From Chitinophagales bacterium (lineage in GTDB: Bacteria > Bacteroidota > Bacteroidia > Chitinophagales > CAIOSU01): a stretch of DNA of 64,000 nt. The translations under genes and the position numbers were made by a program. The stretch's first letter is position 1. Every line of letters begins with the position of its first letter. The DNA lies in contig JAGYJT010000004.1 of the NCBI GenBank assembly GCA_018401955.1, positions 88,994-152,993 on the forward strand, read 5' to 3'. The notes under the pieces are model-generated. The model was not told the DNA's origin, ran no database searches, and saw nothing but the letters and a program-made list of their open reading frames with translations. Shown here piece by piece: positions 35,701 to 43,454 of this stretch.

Positions 35701-38032
35701 TCCAACCAACCCTGTTACGGCTAGCGTATCTGGTGGTGTAACTTCTGGTTGCGGCACTGCAACCGGTTCTGCAACTGCCAATGCTAATAACGGTACGGCG
35801 CCATACTCTTACCTTTGGAGCAATAGCGGCACTTCGGCTACCATAACTGGTATTGCTGCGGGCAGTTATACCGTAACGGTTACCGATGCCACTGGTTGCA
35901 CTGTAAGCGCAACCGGCACCGTAACCGACCCAGGTGCTCATACTGCTAGCGCAGCGGTAACAGCCATTACTTGTAATGGTGGTAACAACGGCTCGGTAAC
36001 AGTAACCCCAACTGGCGGTTCAGGTAACTTTACTTATACTTGGAGCCCTAATGTGAGCTCAAGTGCCACTGCTACCGGTCTTTCGGCTGGTTCTTACAGC
36101 ATAACTGTTTTGGATGTAACTACCAATTGCACAGCTGTAACGGTTGCCAATGTTACCCAGCCCGATACCATCGGTGCACAAATAACACAAACCAACGTAA
36201 CTTGCCCAGGTTTTTCTAATGGTGTAGCTTCTGTAATTGCTACAGGCGGCAATGGTGGATATACTTACAACTGGTTGACTTCACCAGCGCAGACTACAGC
36301 TACTGTTTCTGGCTTGAGTGCAGGTTCTATCATTTTACAAATATCTGATAGCCAAGGTTGCTCGCGTAACTTTACCGTTACCATTACCCAACCAGCTAGT
36401 ATTGCGGTTACTGTAACCAAAAATGATGTAACCTGCAACGGTGCCAACAACGGTACTGCTACTGCTACCGCTACCGGTGGTACTGGTAACTTTACTTATA
36501 CTTGGAGCACTACACCAGCACAAAACGGTGCTACCGCTAGCGGATTGGGCGCAGGTACTTACACCGTAACTGCTACTGATGCAAATGGTTGTACATCAAC
36601 ACAAAGTGTTACCATTACCGAGCCTACTGCTTTGGCGGCATCTGCAACTGCCACTGCTGTAAGTTGCTTTAACGGTGCTACTGGTTCTGCTACCGCATCT
36701 GCAACTGGCGGCAATGGTCCTTACACCTACGCTTGGAGCACTTCACCTATACAAAATGGTGCAACTGCCAGCAACTTGCGCGCAGGTAGCTTTACAGTAA
36801 CGGTTACTGATGCTAGCGGTTGTACTGCAACTGCAACGGCTGCTGTTACACAGCCTACTTTAATATCAGTAACTACCTCAACTACCCCAGTAAATTGTGC
36901 TGGCGGAAATGATGGTACTGCAACTGCCAGTGCAACTGGTGGTACTGGTCCTTACACTTACCAGTGGACTTCAGGTTCAGGAGCTACTATTAGCAACCTT
37001 GCTGGCGGTACCTATACTGTAACCGTAACCGATGATAATGGCTGTACTGTAACAGGTGTTGCTACTGTGGCCAATGCAAGTGGATTTAGTGCTAGCTTAA
37101 ACACAACACCAACTACCTGCCAAGGTACAAGTACCGGTACTGCAACCGTAAACGTAACTGGCGGTGTTGCTCCGTTTACATACGCTTGGTCTGCAAGTGG
37201 TTCGGGTGCGAGTTCAACTGGCTTGCCAGCTGGTACTTATACCGTAACCGTAACCGATGCCAGTGGTTGTGAAGCCATTGCTACAGGTACCGTTGGTGCT
37301 GCAAGTGGTATCACTATTAATGCAACGCCTACCGGTGCTACTTGTAATGGTGGCAACGATGGTGGCATCAGCCTTTCAGTTTCGGGTGGTGCGGGTAACT
37401 ATACTTATGCTTGGAGTAGCGGTGTTAGTACGCAAAACCTAACCGGAGTTGCGGCAGGTACTTATAGCGTAACGGTTACTGATGGTGGCGGTTGCTCTAC
37501 AAGTGCTACCAACTTGGTAGTTGGTGAGGCAAATGCGATTAACCTTACTTTAACAACTACTGACGAAACAGGTATTGATGCCAATGATGGTACAGCTACT
37601 GCTACATCAACTGGTGGTACAGGCTTAATTACCTATACTTGGAGCAATAGCGCTACCGGCAGTAACTTAACCAACCTTGCCCCTGGCACATACACTGTAA
37701 CTGCTACCGATGGTAATGGTTGCAGCGCAACTGCAAGTGGCATTGTTGATGGTTTCACTAGCATTAGCAATGTAGGTTTGGTTGTTTCGTTAAACATGTT
37801 CCCTAACCCAAGTGAGGGTAAAGTAAACATGAGCCTTACTTTGGCGCAGCCAGAAGCCGTAACGGTTGAGTGGTATAATGCCATTGGCGAGCGTGTGTTG
37901 GGTACTAGCTTCGAAAGCAGCCTTACCGTAAACCATACCTTCGATTTGAGCAACATGGCCGCAGGCGTATACTACGCTCGCATAAACTATGCTGGTCAAA
38001 CCAACGTTGAGCGTGTGGTGTTGAACAAGTAA
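32795..38032 (+). CDS. Giant SprB-repeat surface protein with T9SS type A sorting domain
   Basis: A 1745-residue secreted protein. Layout: signal peptide (about 1-24, MSAQ); a beta-sandwich module (about 45-230, ending GFNTSHWLFPIVC); a PKD domain (about 240-320); a second copy of the same sandwich module (about 330-515, ending GYDLGHYVFPIQC); fifteen SprB repeats (about 520-1650), most of the form GGTGPYTYxWSN ... GTYTVTVTDANGC; and a T9SS type A domain (MFPNPSEGKVNM to the end). The last repeat lacks the first Cys. Repeats of this type form long adhesive fibres in gliding Bacteroidota. The coding sequence is intact. It has a strong terminator and is followed by the ECF sigma gene. Confidence 0.92.
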   Translation: MNRFTQLTMLLVILLGAWLPMSAQRTVGSNVLVPNSGNISLSSVLNQAGGSRGTTCDTITNIFNIDSAQIFTINGFWGYVSGHNEFGDLAKADSFANTGPAEVTGAFVAFGQADFGNASNTVRVSVWDNDGVGGAPNTRLGFQDITISSFAADVVNGLPTFVNFNTPVAVNGDFYLGIELTYNPGDTVALYITEDPRVAGPINTAWEQWDDLSWNSYPASWGFNTSHWLFPIVCPTSPAPVADFVGTPTTVTAGNSVNFTDLSSGSPTAWSWSFPGGTPSSSTAQSPSGITYNTPGSYDVTLIATSANGADTTTKASYIQVQASGGSNTYVDCDTFTNLDLATATPIIYTSSGAGYVAGHNFFGDSSKAELIGNALPGSPVSGVLMEFTVAEFSSPTASIRVKVWNNNGTGGLPGTVLATETVTISSIAADITAGRLTYVPFTNPATPAGNYYIGISYQYANGDTVALLTSTDGDVVPGTAYEQWSDGTWHNYNEAGSWGYDLGHYVFPIQCATVPCPTISATFTSTAPVCTAANGSATATGTGGTGPYTFVWSNSATTATASGLAAGTYTVTVTDANGCTGTASTTLTATSPTIAPNFTTTPAVCTASNGSATAAPSGGTAPYTYIWSSSETVAAITGKTAGAYTVTITDANGCSVVATATITASSGTLAVNATATQATCTALNGTATAAVTGGTAPFTYAWSNAGTTATISGLAAGAYTVTVTDANGCSATATATVTANSGNLTVSTSTTNATCGAATGSATATPAGGTAPYTYAWSNSGNTATITGLIVGTFDVTVTDANGCSATASASVADPGSPTLTLAGGNDVSCFGLSDGAAAVTAAGGATPYTYLWSTGATGASVSGLPVGPVSVTVTDGNGCQATLSGNINGPSAALSATVALNSNVTCPGASNGSLTVTGAGGTTPYTFAWSTGGITTATAAGLAPGTYTVTVTDANGCSTTASGTVAPPTNPVTASVSGGVTSGCGTATGSATANANNGTAPYSYLWSNSGTSATITGIAAGSYTVTVTDATGCTVSATGTVTDPGAHTASAAVTAITCNGGNNGSVTVTPTGGSGNFTYTWSPNVSSSATATGLSAGSYSITVLDVTTNCTAVTVANVTQPDTIGAQITQTNVTCPGFSNGVASVIATGGNGGYTYNWLTSPAQTTATVSGLSAGSIILQISDSQGCSRNFTVTITQPASIAVTVTKNDVTCNGANNGTATATATGGTGNFTYTWSTTPAQNGATASGLGAGTYTVTATDANGCTSTQSVTITEPTALAASATATAVSCFNGATGSATASATGGNGPYTYAWSTSPIQNGATASNLRAGSFTVTVTDASGCTATATAAVTQPTLISVTTSTTPVNCAGGNDGTATASATGGTGPYTYQWTSGSGATISNLAGGTYTVTVTDDNGCTVTGVATVANASGFSASLNTTPTTCQGTSTGTATVNVTGGVAPFTYAWSASGSGASSTGLPAGTYTVTVTDASGCEAIATGTVGAASGITINATPTGATCNGGNDGGISLSVSGGAGNYTYAWSSGVSTQNLTGVAAGTYSVTVTDGGGCSTSATNLVVGEANAINLTLTTTDETGIDANDGTATATSTGGTGLITYTWSNSATGSNLTNLAPGTYTVTATDGNGCSATASGIVDGFTSISNVGLVVSLNMFPNPSEGKVNMSLTLAQPEAVTVEWYNAIGERVLGTSFESSLTVNHTFDLSNMAAGVYYARINYAGQTNVERVVLNK

Positions 38033-38055
38033 TCTACCCTAGATTGACATACTAA

Positions 38056-38094
38056 AAACGCCCCGGTGGAATCTCCACCGGGGCGTTTTGTTTT
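38056..38094 (+). terminator. Intrinsic terminator after the giant SprB-repeat gene
   Basis: The perfect stem ACGCCCCGGTGGA / TCCACCGGGGCGT with a short loop is followed by TTTGTTTTG. The hairpin is very GC-rich, so termination should be efficient and the sigma factor gene needs its own promoter. Confidence 0.9.
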
Positions 38095-38179
38095 GTGGCA
38101 ATATTGGTATTGCAAACATTTTGTTGGTTCACTTGTAATATTCTAGTCAAACTGCATACTAACTACCAAAACCATTGCC

Positions 38180-38668
38180 TTGGCCACTTCTGAAAAGGAG
38201 TTTGTAGCACTTATTGAAACCCACCAGCGCATATTGCACAAGGTGGCAAACCTGTATTGCGATACCCGTGAAGCACGGCGCGACCTGGTGCAAGAGATGA
38301 TGTTGCAGGCTTGGCGCTCGTATGGCAATTTTAGGGCAGCGTCGGAGTTTAGTACTTGGCTGTATAGGGTGGCGCTCAATACGGCTATTTCCAACTTAAA
38401 AAAGGAATCGCGCCGCCCCGATAGATATACTACCGACGAATTGCCGGTAGTTGCCGATGCCCCCGATAACGATGAAAGGCTAGGATTGCTAAATAATGCG
38501 ATAAAGCAGCTAAATAATGTGGAAAAGGCATTGATAGCACTATACTTGGATGAATTGCCCTACCAAGAAATTGCGGAGATATTGGGCATAAGTGCCAACA
38601 ACGTGGCGGTAAAGATGAGCAGGGTAAAAGAAAAGCTCTCCACTATAATAAAACAACTAGAGGCATGA
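38180..38668 (+). CDS. ECF-type RNA polymerase sigma factor
   Basis: A 162-residue sigma-70 family factor with sigma region 2 (LVQEMMLQAWRSYGNFRAAS, FSTWLYRVALNTAISNLKK) and region 4 (LNNVEKALIALYLDELPYQE, then ISANNVAVKMSRVKEKL). It would direct RNA polymerase to a group of promoters under a particular stress. The start is TTG at 38180 (MATSEKEF); no nearby ATG gives a full region 2. The next gene starts four bases before its stop, so the pair is translationally coupled. Which genes it controls is not visible. Confidence 0.92.
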   Translation: MATSEKEFVALIETHQRILHKVANLYCDTREARRDLVQEMMLQAWRSYGNFRAASEFSTWLYRVALNTAISNLKKESRRPDRYTTDELPVVADAPDNDERLGLLNNAIKQLNNVEKALIALYLDELPYQEIAEILGISANNVAVKMSRVKEKLSTIIKQLEA

Positions 38669-39285
38669 ATATAGATGGCTATTTGGGGCTGTTGAATGCC
38701 CGTATTGAAACTAACACGCAAGCGGAGCAATTGGCCCGTAAAGATATTGAGCGCGCCATACATGGCAAGGCTACCAACCTTGCCGCCAAAATAAACAAGG
38801 CCATTATGTGGGAAACCGCAAGTATATTGGTGGTATTGGGCATAGTGTGTGCGGCCTTGGTGTTTTACAACTTGCTATGGGTGCAGCTTTTGGCTGGTGT
38901 TGCGTTGCTAATTTGCGGCGCCATGCTTGGTGTGTATGTATGGAAATACCGCCAATTGAACCAGCTGGTACAATTTGAACAGAACACTACCATACTGCTG
39001 CAAAACCTGATAATTGCAGTTAAGCAATTTATAAAACTATACCATTGGATGATGGTGGCCAGTATTGTTATAGGTGCGGTGCTTGGCGGTGTATATGGCG
39101 CTGTAGAATCAACACTACAACTAGAACCTACCGTGCCCAGCCAACTTACCGAGTGGTATGCTATACCGCTAAGTGTTATTCTGGTTGCATCAACCTACTG
39201 GATAACCCGTGTGTATGTTAATTGGGTGTACGGCAAACCCTTGCAAGACCTAGAGAATTGCCTTGATGAGCTATCCGCTAAATAA
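38665..39285 (+). CDS. Membrane protein coupled to the ECF sigma gene, possible anti-sigma factor
   Basis: A 206-residue protein with a soluble N-terminus (about 45 residues) and four membrane helices (about 49-66, 71-92, 125-145, 170-190). No zinc anti-sigma motif (HxxxCxxC) is present in the N-terminus. Its start overlaps the sigma gene stop by four bases, the usual arrangement for anti-sigma factors, so a sigma-binding role is inferred from context, not sequence. The N-terminal helix-rich stretch (LARKDIERAIHGKATNLAAK) would be the candidate contact. Confidence 0.65.
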   Translation: MNIDGYLGLLNARIETNTQAEQLARKDIERAIHGKATNLAAKINKAIMWETASILVVLGIVCAALVFYNLLWVQLLAGVALLICGAMLGVYVWKYRQLNQLVQFEQNTTILLQNLIIAVKQFIKLYHWMMVASIVIGAVLGGVYGAVESTLQLEPTVPSQLTEWYAIPLSVILVASTYWITRVYVNWVYGKPLQDLENCLDELSAK

Positions 39286-39370
39286 TTTTTTTACCCCAGC
39301 TGTAATATTTTGCCTGTTGCTGATACTAATGGTAAAACAGAAACAATTAGACCATTAAAAAATAAGCATT

Positions 39371-39748
39371 ATGAACACTGAAAGCACCACCAAAAAGAAG
39401 CCCGTTTCGCTAAAGTATATTTCTGGGGGCATTTTTGCTTTGATAAGTATTATTAGCTTAGTAAAGCAAGAGTATTTTGAATTTACTGTTTGGCTTACAT
39501 TAGGCATTTCAATGCTACTGGCTGATATGCACTACCTACCAAAAGGTGCCGATATAAAAGATGTGCCCGAAGTACCTAAATGGCGCAAATACTTGAGCAT
39601 GGCACTGTTTGTATTAGGTATTACAGCATTTGGCTACATAGTTGGCCGCGATGCTAAAGCGAAGTTTGGCAGTAAAGGCGAGCAAAGCTCTATAATGAGT
39701 ACTAAAGCTGATAGGGCAACATTTTACGTTACTGTTACTCGCCCATAG
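39371..39748 (+). CDS. Small membrane protein, third gene of the sigma cluster
   Basis: A 125-residue protein with three hydrophobic segments (about 15-32, 38-52, 72-90), a short proline-containing loop (PKGADIKDVPEVPKW) between the second and third, and a basic then polar C-terminus. It has no recognised domain. It lies 85 bases after the putative anti-sigma gene, on the same strand, and may belong to the same transcript; this is inferred from spacing only. Confidence 0.6.
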   Translation: MNTESTTKKKPVSLKYISGGIFALISIISLVKQEYFEFTVWLTLGISMLLADMHYLPKGADIKDVPEVPKWRKYLSMALFVLGITAFGYIVGRDAKAKFGSKGEQSSIMSTKADRATFYVTVTRP

Positions 39749-39846
39749 GGCACAGCCGCCTATTATTTACTTGTCTGTGAAAGGATTTAGTACCGACACT
39801 AAATTGGTGCTTTTAAATAGCAAACATCATAGCTATCTTTAATGCT

Positions 39847-41130
39847 ATGCTATCAATGATTTTAAAAACATTATTCTTTTTGCCAAAAGTATTCTTGGCC
39901 ATTGTGTTTTCATACCTTTTGGTATTGATAGTTATGCCAGCCATTGCAATGTTAGATTATTATGGTATAACTATGTGGGCACTAACCTGCGTATTACTGG
40001 CACTGGTTTTTGTGGCTGCGGTAATAGTTTTTTGGATACAGAAAAAGACACTAAACAAACGTTTTGCAGTATATTTTATCGGTGTTTATTGGCTCGTAAT
40101 ACTTACTGCACCCTCGTTGGTATTTATGGAGGCTTGGTATCAGTTGAGGGGCGATAAAGCTGGTTTTGCTGCTGAGTATGGCTATTTGGAAAAGCTAGAA
40201 AAACTGGAGCTCACCAATCAGTTTATTGCTGATAGTATAGGTATAACCATAGCAAATAGCACTTATTATAATGAGTTTGAACCCGATGTATACATTAATA
40301 GTAGCGGTTTCCGTTCGAGAGAGTTTAATGATACCTGCATGGGTAATCCCCGATTGCTATTTTTGGGAGATTCTTTTCTGTGGGGGCTCTCGGCAAAGCC
40401 TTTAGATGCGTCTTTTTCTGATGTTCTGGGTAAGCACTATTGCACTTTCAACACCGGTATTATTGGAGCCGGCCTTGCACAATATAAAGCTATAGTAGAG
40501 CAATATTTCAACGAGATTAATCCTCAGTTCACTTGTTTGTTTCTCTATATTGGTAATGATTTGTTGCGACATCAGCCTAAGCTAAGACCTTTTGTACCTA
40601 ATCATTTTTGGACAAAAAATATGGGCTTTTCTAGCGAACACATTGATGCTTGCGGCGATAAAATATATTTTGACAGTCCTGATTTAGCATACCAACATTA
40701 TATGGAGCACTACTCATTACTGGCCAGTAAGAATTGGTTTGTAAAAGATGTGTTGGCCAAAACCCATATTGGTACCAAAGTTTACTTTGCGCTGACTAAT
40801 CAATATGATGATGGCAATTGTGGAATATATACAGAGACTATTTACACGAGTAAATACCTACAGGATATAAAACAAACGGTAGAAGGAATGGGTGGTAGGT
40901 TCTTATTGTTTGTAATACCCGAAAAGATAAACCTAATTACTGACGCAAAACAATTTAGCGATAGTTATGGTGCACATTTTGAGGGGATTTCGCCTTTTGT
41001 GCCTTATCATTTTACGTTTGATGACTATGCAAATGGAGCAGACGAGCACTTTAATAACCAAGGTCACTTAAAGTTTGCACAGTTTGTAAGTGAAGTATTA
41101 GATAATGAGCTAAGTCAATACATCAAATAA
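39847..41130 (+). CDS. Membrane-anchored SGNH/GDSL-type hydrolase
   Basis: A 427-residue protein with three membrane helices (about 8-36, 41-64, 72-95) and a large soluble domain. The SGNH catalytic Ser is in LLFLGDSFLWG (Ser176), Gly/Asn-type blocks are present (TGIIGAGLAQY, LYIGNDLLRH), and the last His is in HFNNQGHLKFAQ. It could be an O-acyl hydrolase or acyltransferase-like enzyme acting on a surface polymer, but the target is unknown. The gene converges with the PARG-like gene, overlapping it by 16 bases at the 3' ends. Confidence 0.8.
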   Translation: MLSMILKTLFFLPKVFLAIVFSYLLVLIVMPAIAMLDYYGITMWALTCVLLALVFVAAVIVFWIQKKTLNKRFAVYFIGVYWLVILTAPSLVFMEAWYQLRGDKAGFAAEYGYLEKLEKLELTNQFIADSIGITIANSTYYNEFEPDVYINSSGFRSREFNDTCMGNPRLLFLGDSFLWGLSAKPLDASFSDVLGKHYCTFNTGIIGAGLAQYKAIVEQYFNEINPQFTCLFLYIGNDLLRHQPKLRPFVPNHFWTKNMGFSSEHIDACGDKIYFDSPDLAYQHYMEHYSLLASKNWFVKDVLAKTHIGTKVYFALTNQYDDGNCGIYTETIYTSKYLQDIKQTVEGMGGRFLLFVIPEKINLITDAKQFSDSYGAHFEGISPFVPYHFTFDDYANGADEHFNNQGHLKFAQFVSEVLDNELSQYIK

Positions 41131-41954
41131 TACATGGTGCCGTTGAAACGGGTATTGAACGGTTGGAAGATACGTTCATCCTCGGTTTTGATGGCGAAGA
41201 TGATGTGGCGGAAACAGCCGGCAAAGTGGTCGGTTAATTTTTCGTTGAACAGCTCGGCAATCATTTCGGGGTCGTTGGCAAACACCCCGCAGCCCCAAGC
41301 CCCAAGTACCAAATGCTCGTAACCTTGCACGGCACACAGCGTCAGCATTTTTCTAATACGGATGCGCATGTCGTGCTCAATGCGAGCAATGTTTTGGGGC
41401 TCTTGTTTGCGCACCACGCCCGCGTTTACAGCTGCCGCACTCAATATACTCGCCATGTATGGCCTATCGGTCAATTGGCCTGCATCGTTTTTAAAAAACG
41501 GCACCTTGGGCGAGTATATCATATGGTCGCTATACAGGCAAGTAGTTTGCTTTTTATGAAACTGGTAAAATCCTGGAGCTTTGAGCTGGCAAGAATATAG
41601 GGCCGAGGCCCTCGCCAAGCTTTCTTCCTGCGCTATGGCGCCTTTTTCAAAACCACCACCTGGGTTTTTTGCCGAGGCAAAATTAAGGCACATTACTTTA
41701 TGGCCTTTAAGTGCTACTCGTTGCACGGCTTGTAGTGTGGTTTCGTGGGTGGTTTCAAAAATAGTGGCCAGCGCATGTCGTTTGTTGCGGCTGGGCAATT
41801 GCTCTAAGTCTTCGGGGGTGTAAAGTCGGGTATTGGCTGTTGCATACTGTATGTTCGCTTGCAAGTCTACCAGCTCGTTTTGGTTATTGGTGTAGCTGCC
41901 TTGGTTAAGTATCTGTAAGGTGTTTTGCGCTATTAACTTTTCTTGCTGACCCAT
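41115..41954 (-). CDS. Microbial-type poly(ADP-ribose) glycohydrolase family protein (TIGR02452)
   Basis: A 279-residue cytoplasmic protein. The PARG signature GGG-x7-QEE is seen as NPGGGFEKGAIAQEESLARA (Gly99-101, Gln109-Glu111), with the conserved MCLNFASAKNPGG just before it. It lacks the macrodomain-only form and resembles bacterial PARG/TIGR02452 proteins that remove ADP-ribose from modified proteins or nucleic acids. No PARP or ADP-ribosyltransferase gene is present nearby. The 3' end overlaps the SGNH hydrolase gene by 16 bases on the opposite strand. Confidence 0.88.
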   Translation of the reverse strand: MGQQEKLIAQNTLQILNQGSYTNNQNELVDLQANIQYATANTRLYTPEDLEQLPSRNKRHALATIFETTHETTLQAVQRVALKGHKVMCLNFASAKNPGGGFEKGAIAQEESLARASALYSCQLKAPGFYQFHKKQTTCLYSDHMIYSPKVPFFKNDAGQLTDRPYMASILSAAAVNAGVVRKQEPQNIARIEHDMRIRIRKMLTLCAVQGYEHLVLGAWGCGVFANDPEMIAELFNEKLTDHFAGCFRHIIFAIKTEDERIFQPFNTRFNGTMYYLMY

Positions 41955-42079
41955 ATATGCGGTAATCCATAATGAATGGGCAAATATCGGGTTTTAGATA
42001 CGGAATATTTGGGTGAACGGTAGATAAATTGGTTGGATATTGAAATTATATAACTGTAGAGCCGATGACACACACAAGC

Positions 42080-42118
42080 AAAAAAGACCCCACAAGATAT
42101 CTTGAGAGGTCTTTTTTG
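42080..42118 (-). terminator. Intrinsic terminator of the DUF4199 gene
   Basis: In the minus direction the stem AAAAAAGACCTCTC / GTGGGGTCTTTTTT, with AAGATATCTT between the arms, ends in a T-tract. It lies 24 bases after the DUF4199 stop. It could also stop rightward transcripts, since the other side also has a T-run. Confidence 0.8.
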
Positions 42119-42141
42119 GGTTGTTTTATAATCTTCAGTCG

Positions 42142-42657
42142 TTAAGGGCGCGTGTTGGTCATCCTTGCCGATACAAACGACATTAACATACCTACTGGTA
42201 TAATGGCCGTAAGGGTTGCTATGGTTTGCATCCAGGGCTTAGAATAGATTGGGCTCATTGATGCCATCTCTATCTCACCAATTTGGGCTTGTAGGGGCCA
42301 AGTGCCAAACTGATAAGCGGTATCGTACAGGCCATTTGCTGCTACCGGTTGGTAGGTTGTAAAAATGATACTGAAAATAACCAACGAAGTAATGCCATAT
42401 ACAATGGCCGTTACAGCCGATACCCCCATACCTATGCCGAAAGCCTTTTTAAAGCCAAGCCCTCCATTTTGCAGGCTTTTTTGATGCAGCACTGCTGGGG
42501 CAATAGCCAACAGGCCAACCACAATAATAGCGATACCTATCATGTAGGCACCAAAATAACTTACCTTAAGGTATAGGCCCGTTAAATAAGTTATTGAAAA
42601 CAGCACGGTGAGGATTGCCCCGCCTAAAGCGCCGTATTTGAATATATTGCTTACCAT
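42142..42657 (-). CDS. DUF4199 domain-containing membrane protein
   Basis: A 171-residue protein of the Bacteroidota DUF4199 family, with four membrane helices (about 9-28, 35-55, 75-98, 145-162). The region LGFKKAFGIGMGVSAVTAIV after the second helix is the family core, and QIGEIEMASMSPIYSKPWMQ precedes the last helix. No function is known. It is probably transcribed alone; the DUF3127 gene lies 128 bases upstream on the same strand. Confidence 0.85.
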   Translation of the reverse strand: MVSNIFKYGALGGAILTVLFSITYLTGLYLKVSYFGAYMIGIAIIVVGLLAIAPAVLHQKSLQNGGLGFKKAFGIGMGVSAVTAIVYGITSLVIFSIIFTTYQPVAANGLYDTAYQFGTWPLQAQIGEIEMASMSPIYSKPWMQTIATLTAIIPVGMLMSFVSARMTNTRP

Positions 42658-42785
42658 GATTAGTAGTTTTAGATTAACAAAAACTTATCAGGTAGCAGTA
42701 GTAATGCAATTGATGTGGCAAAGCTGTGCAGGCTATAAACCACTAGTGCTTATAAAATAACAAGAAACATGCCAGTAAGGTTGTG

Positions 42786-43178
42786 CTAGAACGGCAAGTC
42801 GTCGTTAAAATCGCCTTCTGGTGCTGGTGGTGGCGTGTCGAAACCATCAGATGAAGGAGCAGGTGCGCCACCGCCATAAGGGTTGTTGTCTTGCGACTCA
42901 ATGCGCCAAGCATCTAGGTTGGTAAAGTAAGATACTTTGCCGCCATTTTCCCATTTATTGCCACGGATGTTGAAGTGCACCTTAACGGTATCGCCCACTT
43001 TAAACTTGTTCAACAAGTCGCATTTATCACCCGTTGATTGAAACTTTACATAGTCGGTAATGGTACGGTCGCCAATGTTGCTAGAGTTTTCCATAATAAA
43101 CTCACGCTTGCGAAAACGCTCACTTTTTTGCTCTGTTGGGAAAATTTCGTACAGTTTACCTACTAATTCAAAGTTCAT
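42786..43178 (-). CDS. DUF3127 protein with SSB-like acidic C-terminal tail
   Basis: A 130-residue cytoplasmic protein. The DUF3127 domain covers about residues 1-95, with FELVGKLYEIFPTEQKSE, REFIMENS and HFNIRGNKWENGGKVSYFT, an OB-fold-like pattern. A proline- and glycine-rich linker follows, ending in DFNDDLPF, which closely resembles the DDDIPF tail of single-stranded DNA-binding protein. That tail in SSB recruits repair and replication proteins, so this protein may bind nucleic acid and the same partners; this is an inference. It starts near a candidate -7 box (43202-43209). Confidence 0.85.
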   Translation of the reverse strand: MNFELVGKLYEIFPTEQKSERFRKREFIMENSSNIGDRTITDYVKFQSTGDKCDLLNKFKVGDTVKVHFNIRGNKWENGGKVSYFTNLDAWRIESQDNNPYGGGAPAPSSDGFDTPPPAPEGDFNDDLPF

Positions 43179-43201
43179 GGGTGCAATATTTTTGGAGTTC
43201 C

Positions 43202-43209
43202 AAAAGTAG
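43202..43209 (-). promoter_or_regulatory. -7 box of the DUF3127 gene
   Basis: TACTTTTG on the minus strand matches TAnnTTTG exactly, about 25 bases before the start codon at 43178. No -33 TTG is seen at the right distance. Confidence 0.5.
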
Positions 43210-43225
43210 CAATTTCTATTCTTAT

Positions 43226-43400
43226 TTGGTTGATTGGTTGATTAGTTAATTAGTTATTGGGTTAAAAAAGTGAGATTTAGGTTGTCCCAAAATTGATCCC
43301 TTTTCATCCATATTGGGCAAGTATTGGGTAATATACTACGCTACCACTAGTTAACTGATAACAAATCAACCAATAACCAATACTAAATCAACCAATAACC
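43226..43400. repeat. Inverted cluster of GGTTGATTGGTT / CCAATAACC repeats
   Basis: GGTTGATTGG and TTAGTTATTGGG units at 43228-43262 and the complementary CAACCAATAACC units at 43366-43400 flank about 85-100 non-repetitive bases. The architecture matches the copy at 2628-2829. It sits in the region between the divergent DUF3127 and GbsR-type genes. Confidence 0.7.
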
Positions 43401-43424
43401 CGCACCCCACCATTTCAGAAGTTA

Positions 43425-43453
43425 TTGAAAGTGTAGAGAGTATAGTATCTTTG
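43425..43453 (+). promoter_or_regulatory. Complete Bacteroidota promoter directly before a start codon
   Basis: TTG (43425-43427), 18 bases, then TATCTTTG (43446-43453) fits TTG-N17-23-TAnnTTTG. Transcription would begin about 43457-43461, at or within the start region (ATGATG at 43455-43460). The message would be leaderless or nearly so. Confidence 0.7.
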
Positions 43454-43454
43454 C

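Noticed and set aside
32795..38032. A CRISPR array or satellite in the repetitive region
   Set aside because: The repeats are in frame, about 225 bases long and diverged, and encode SprB protein repeats.
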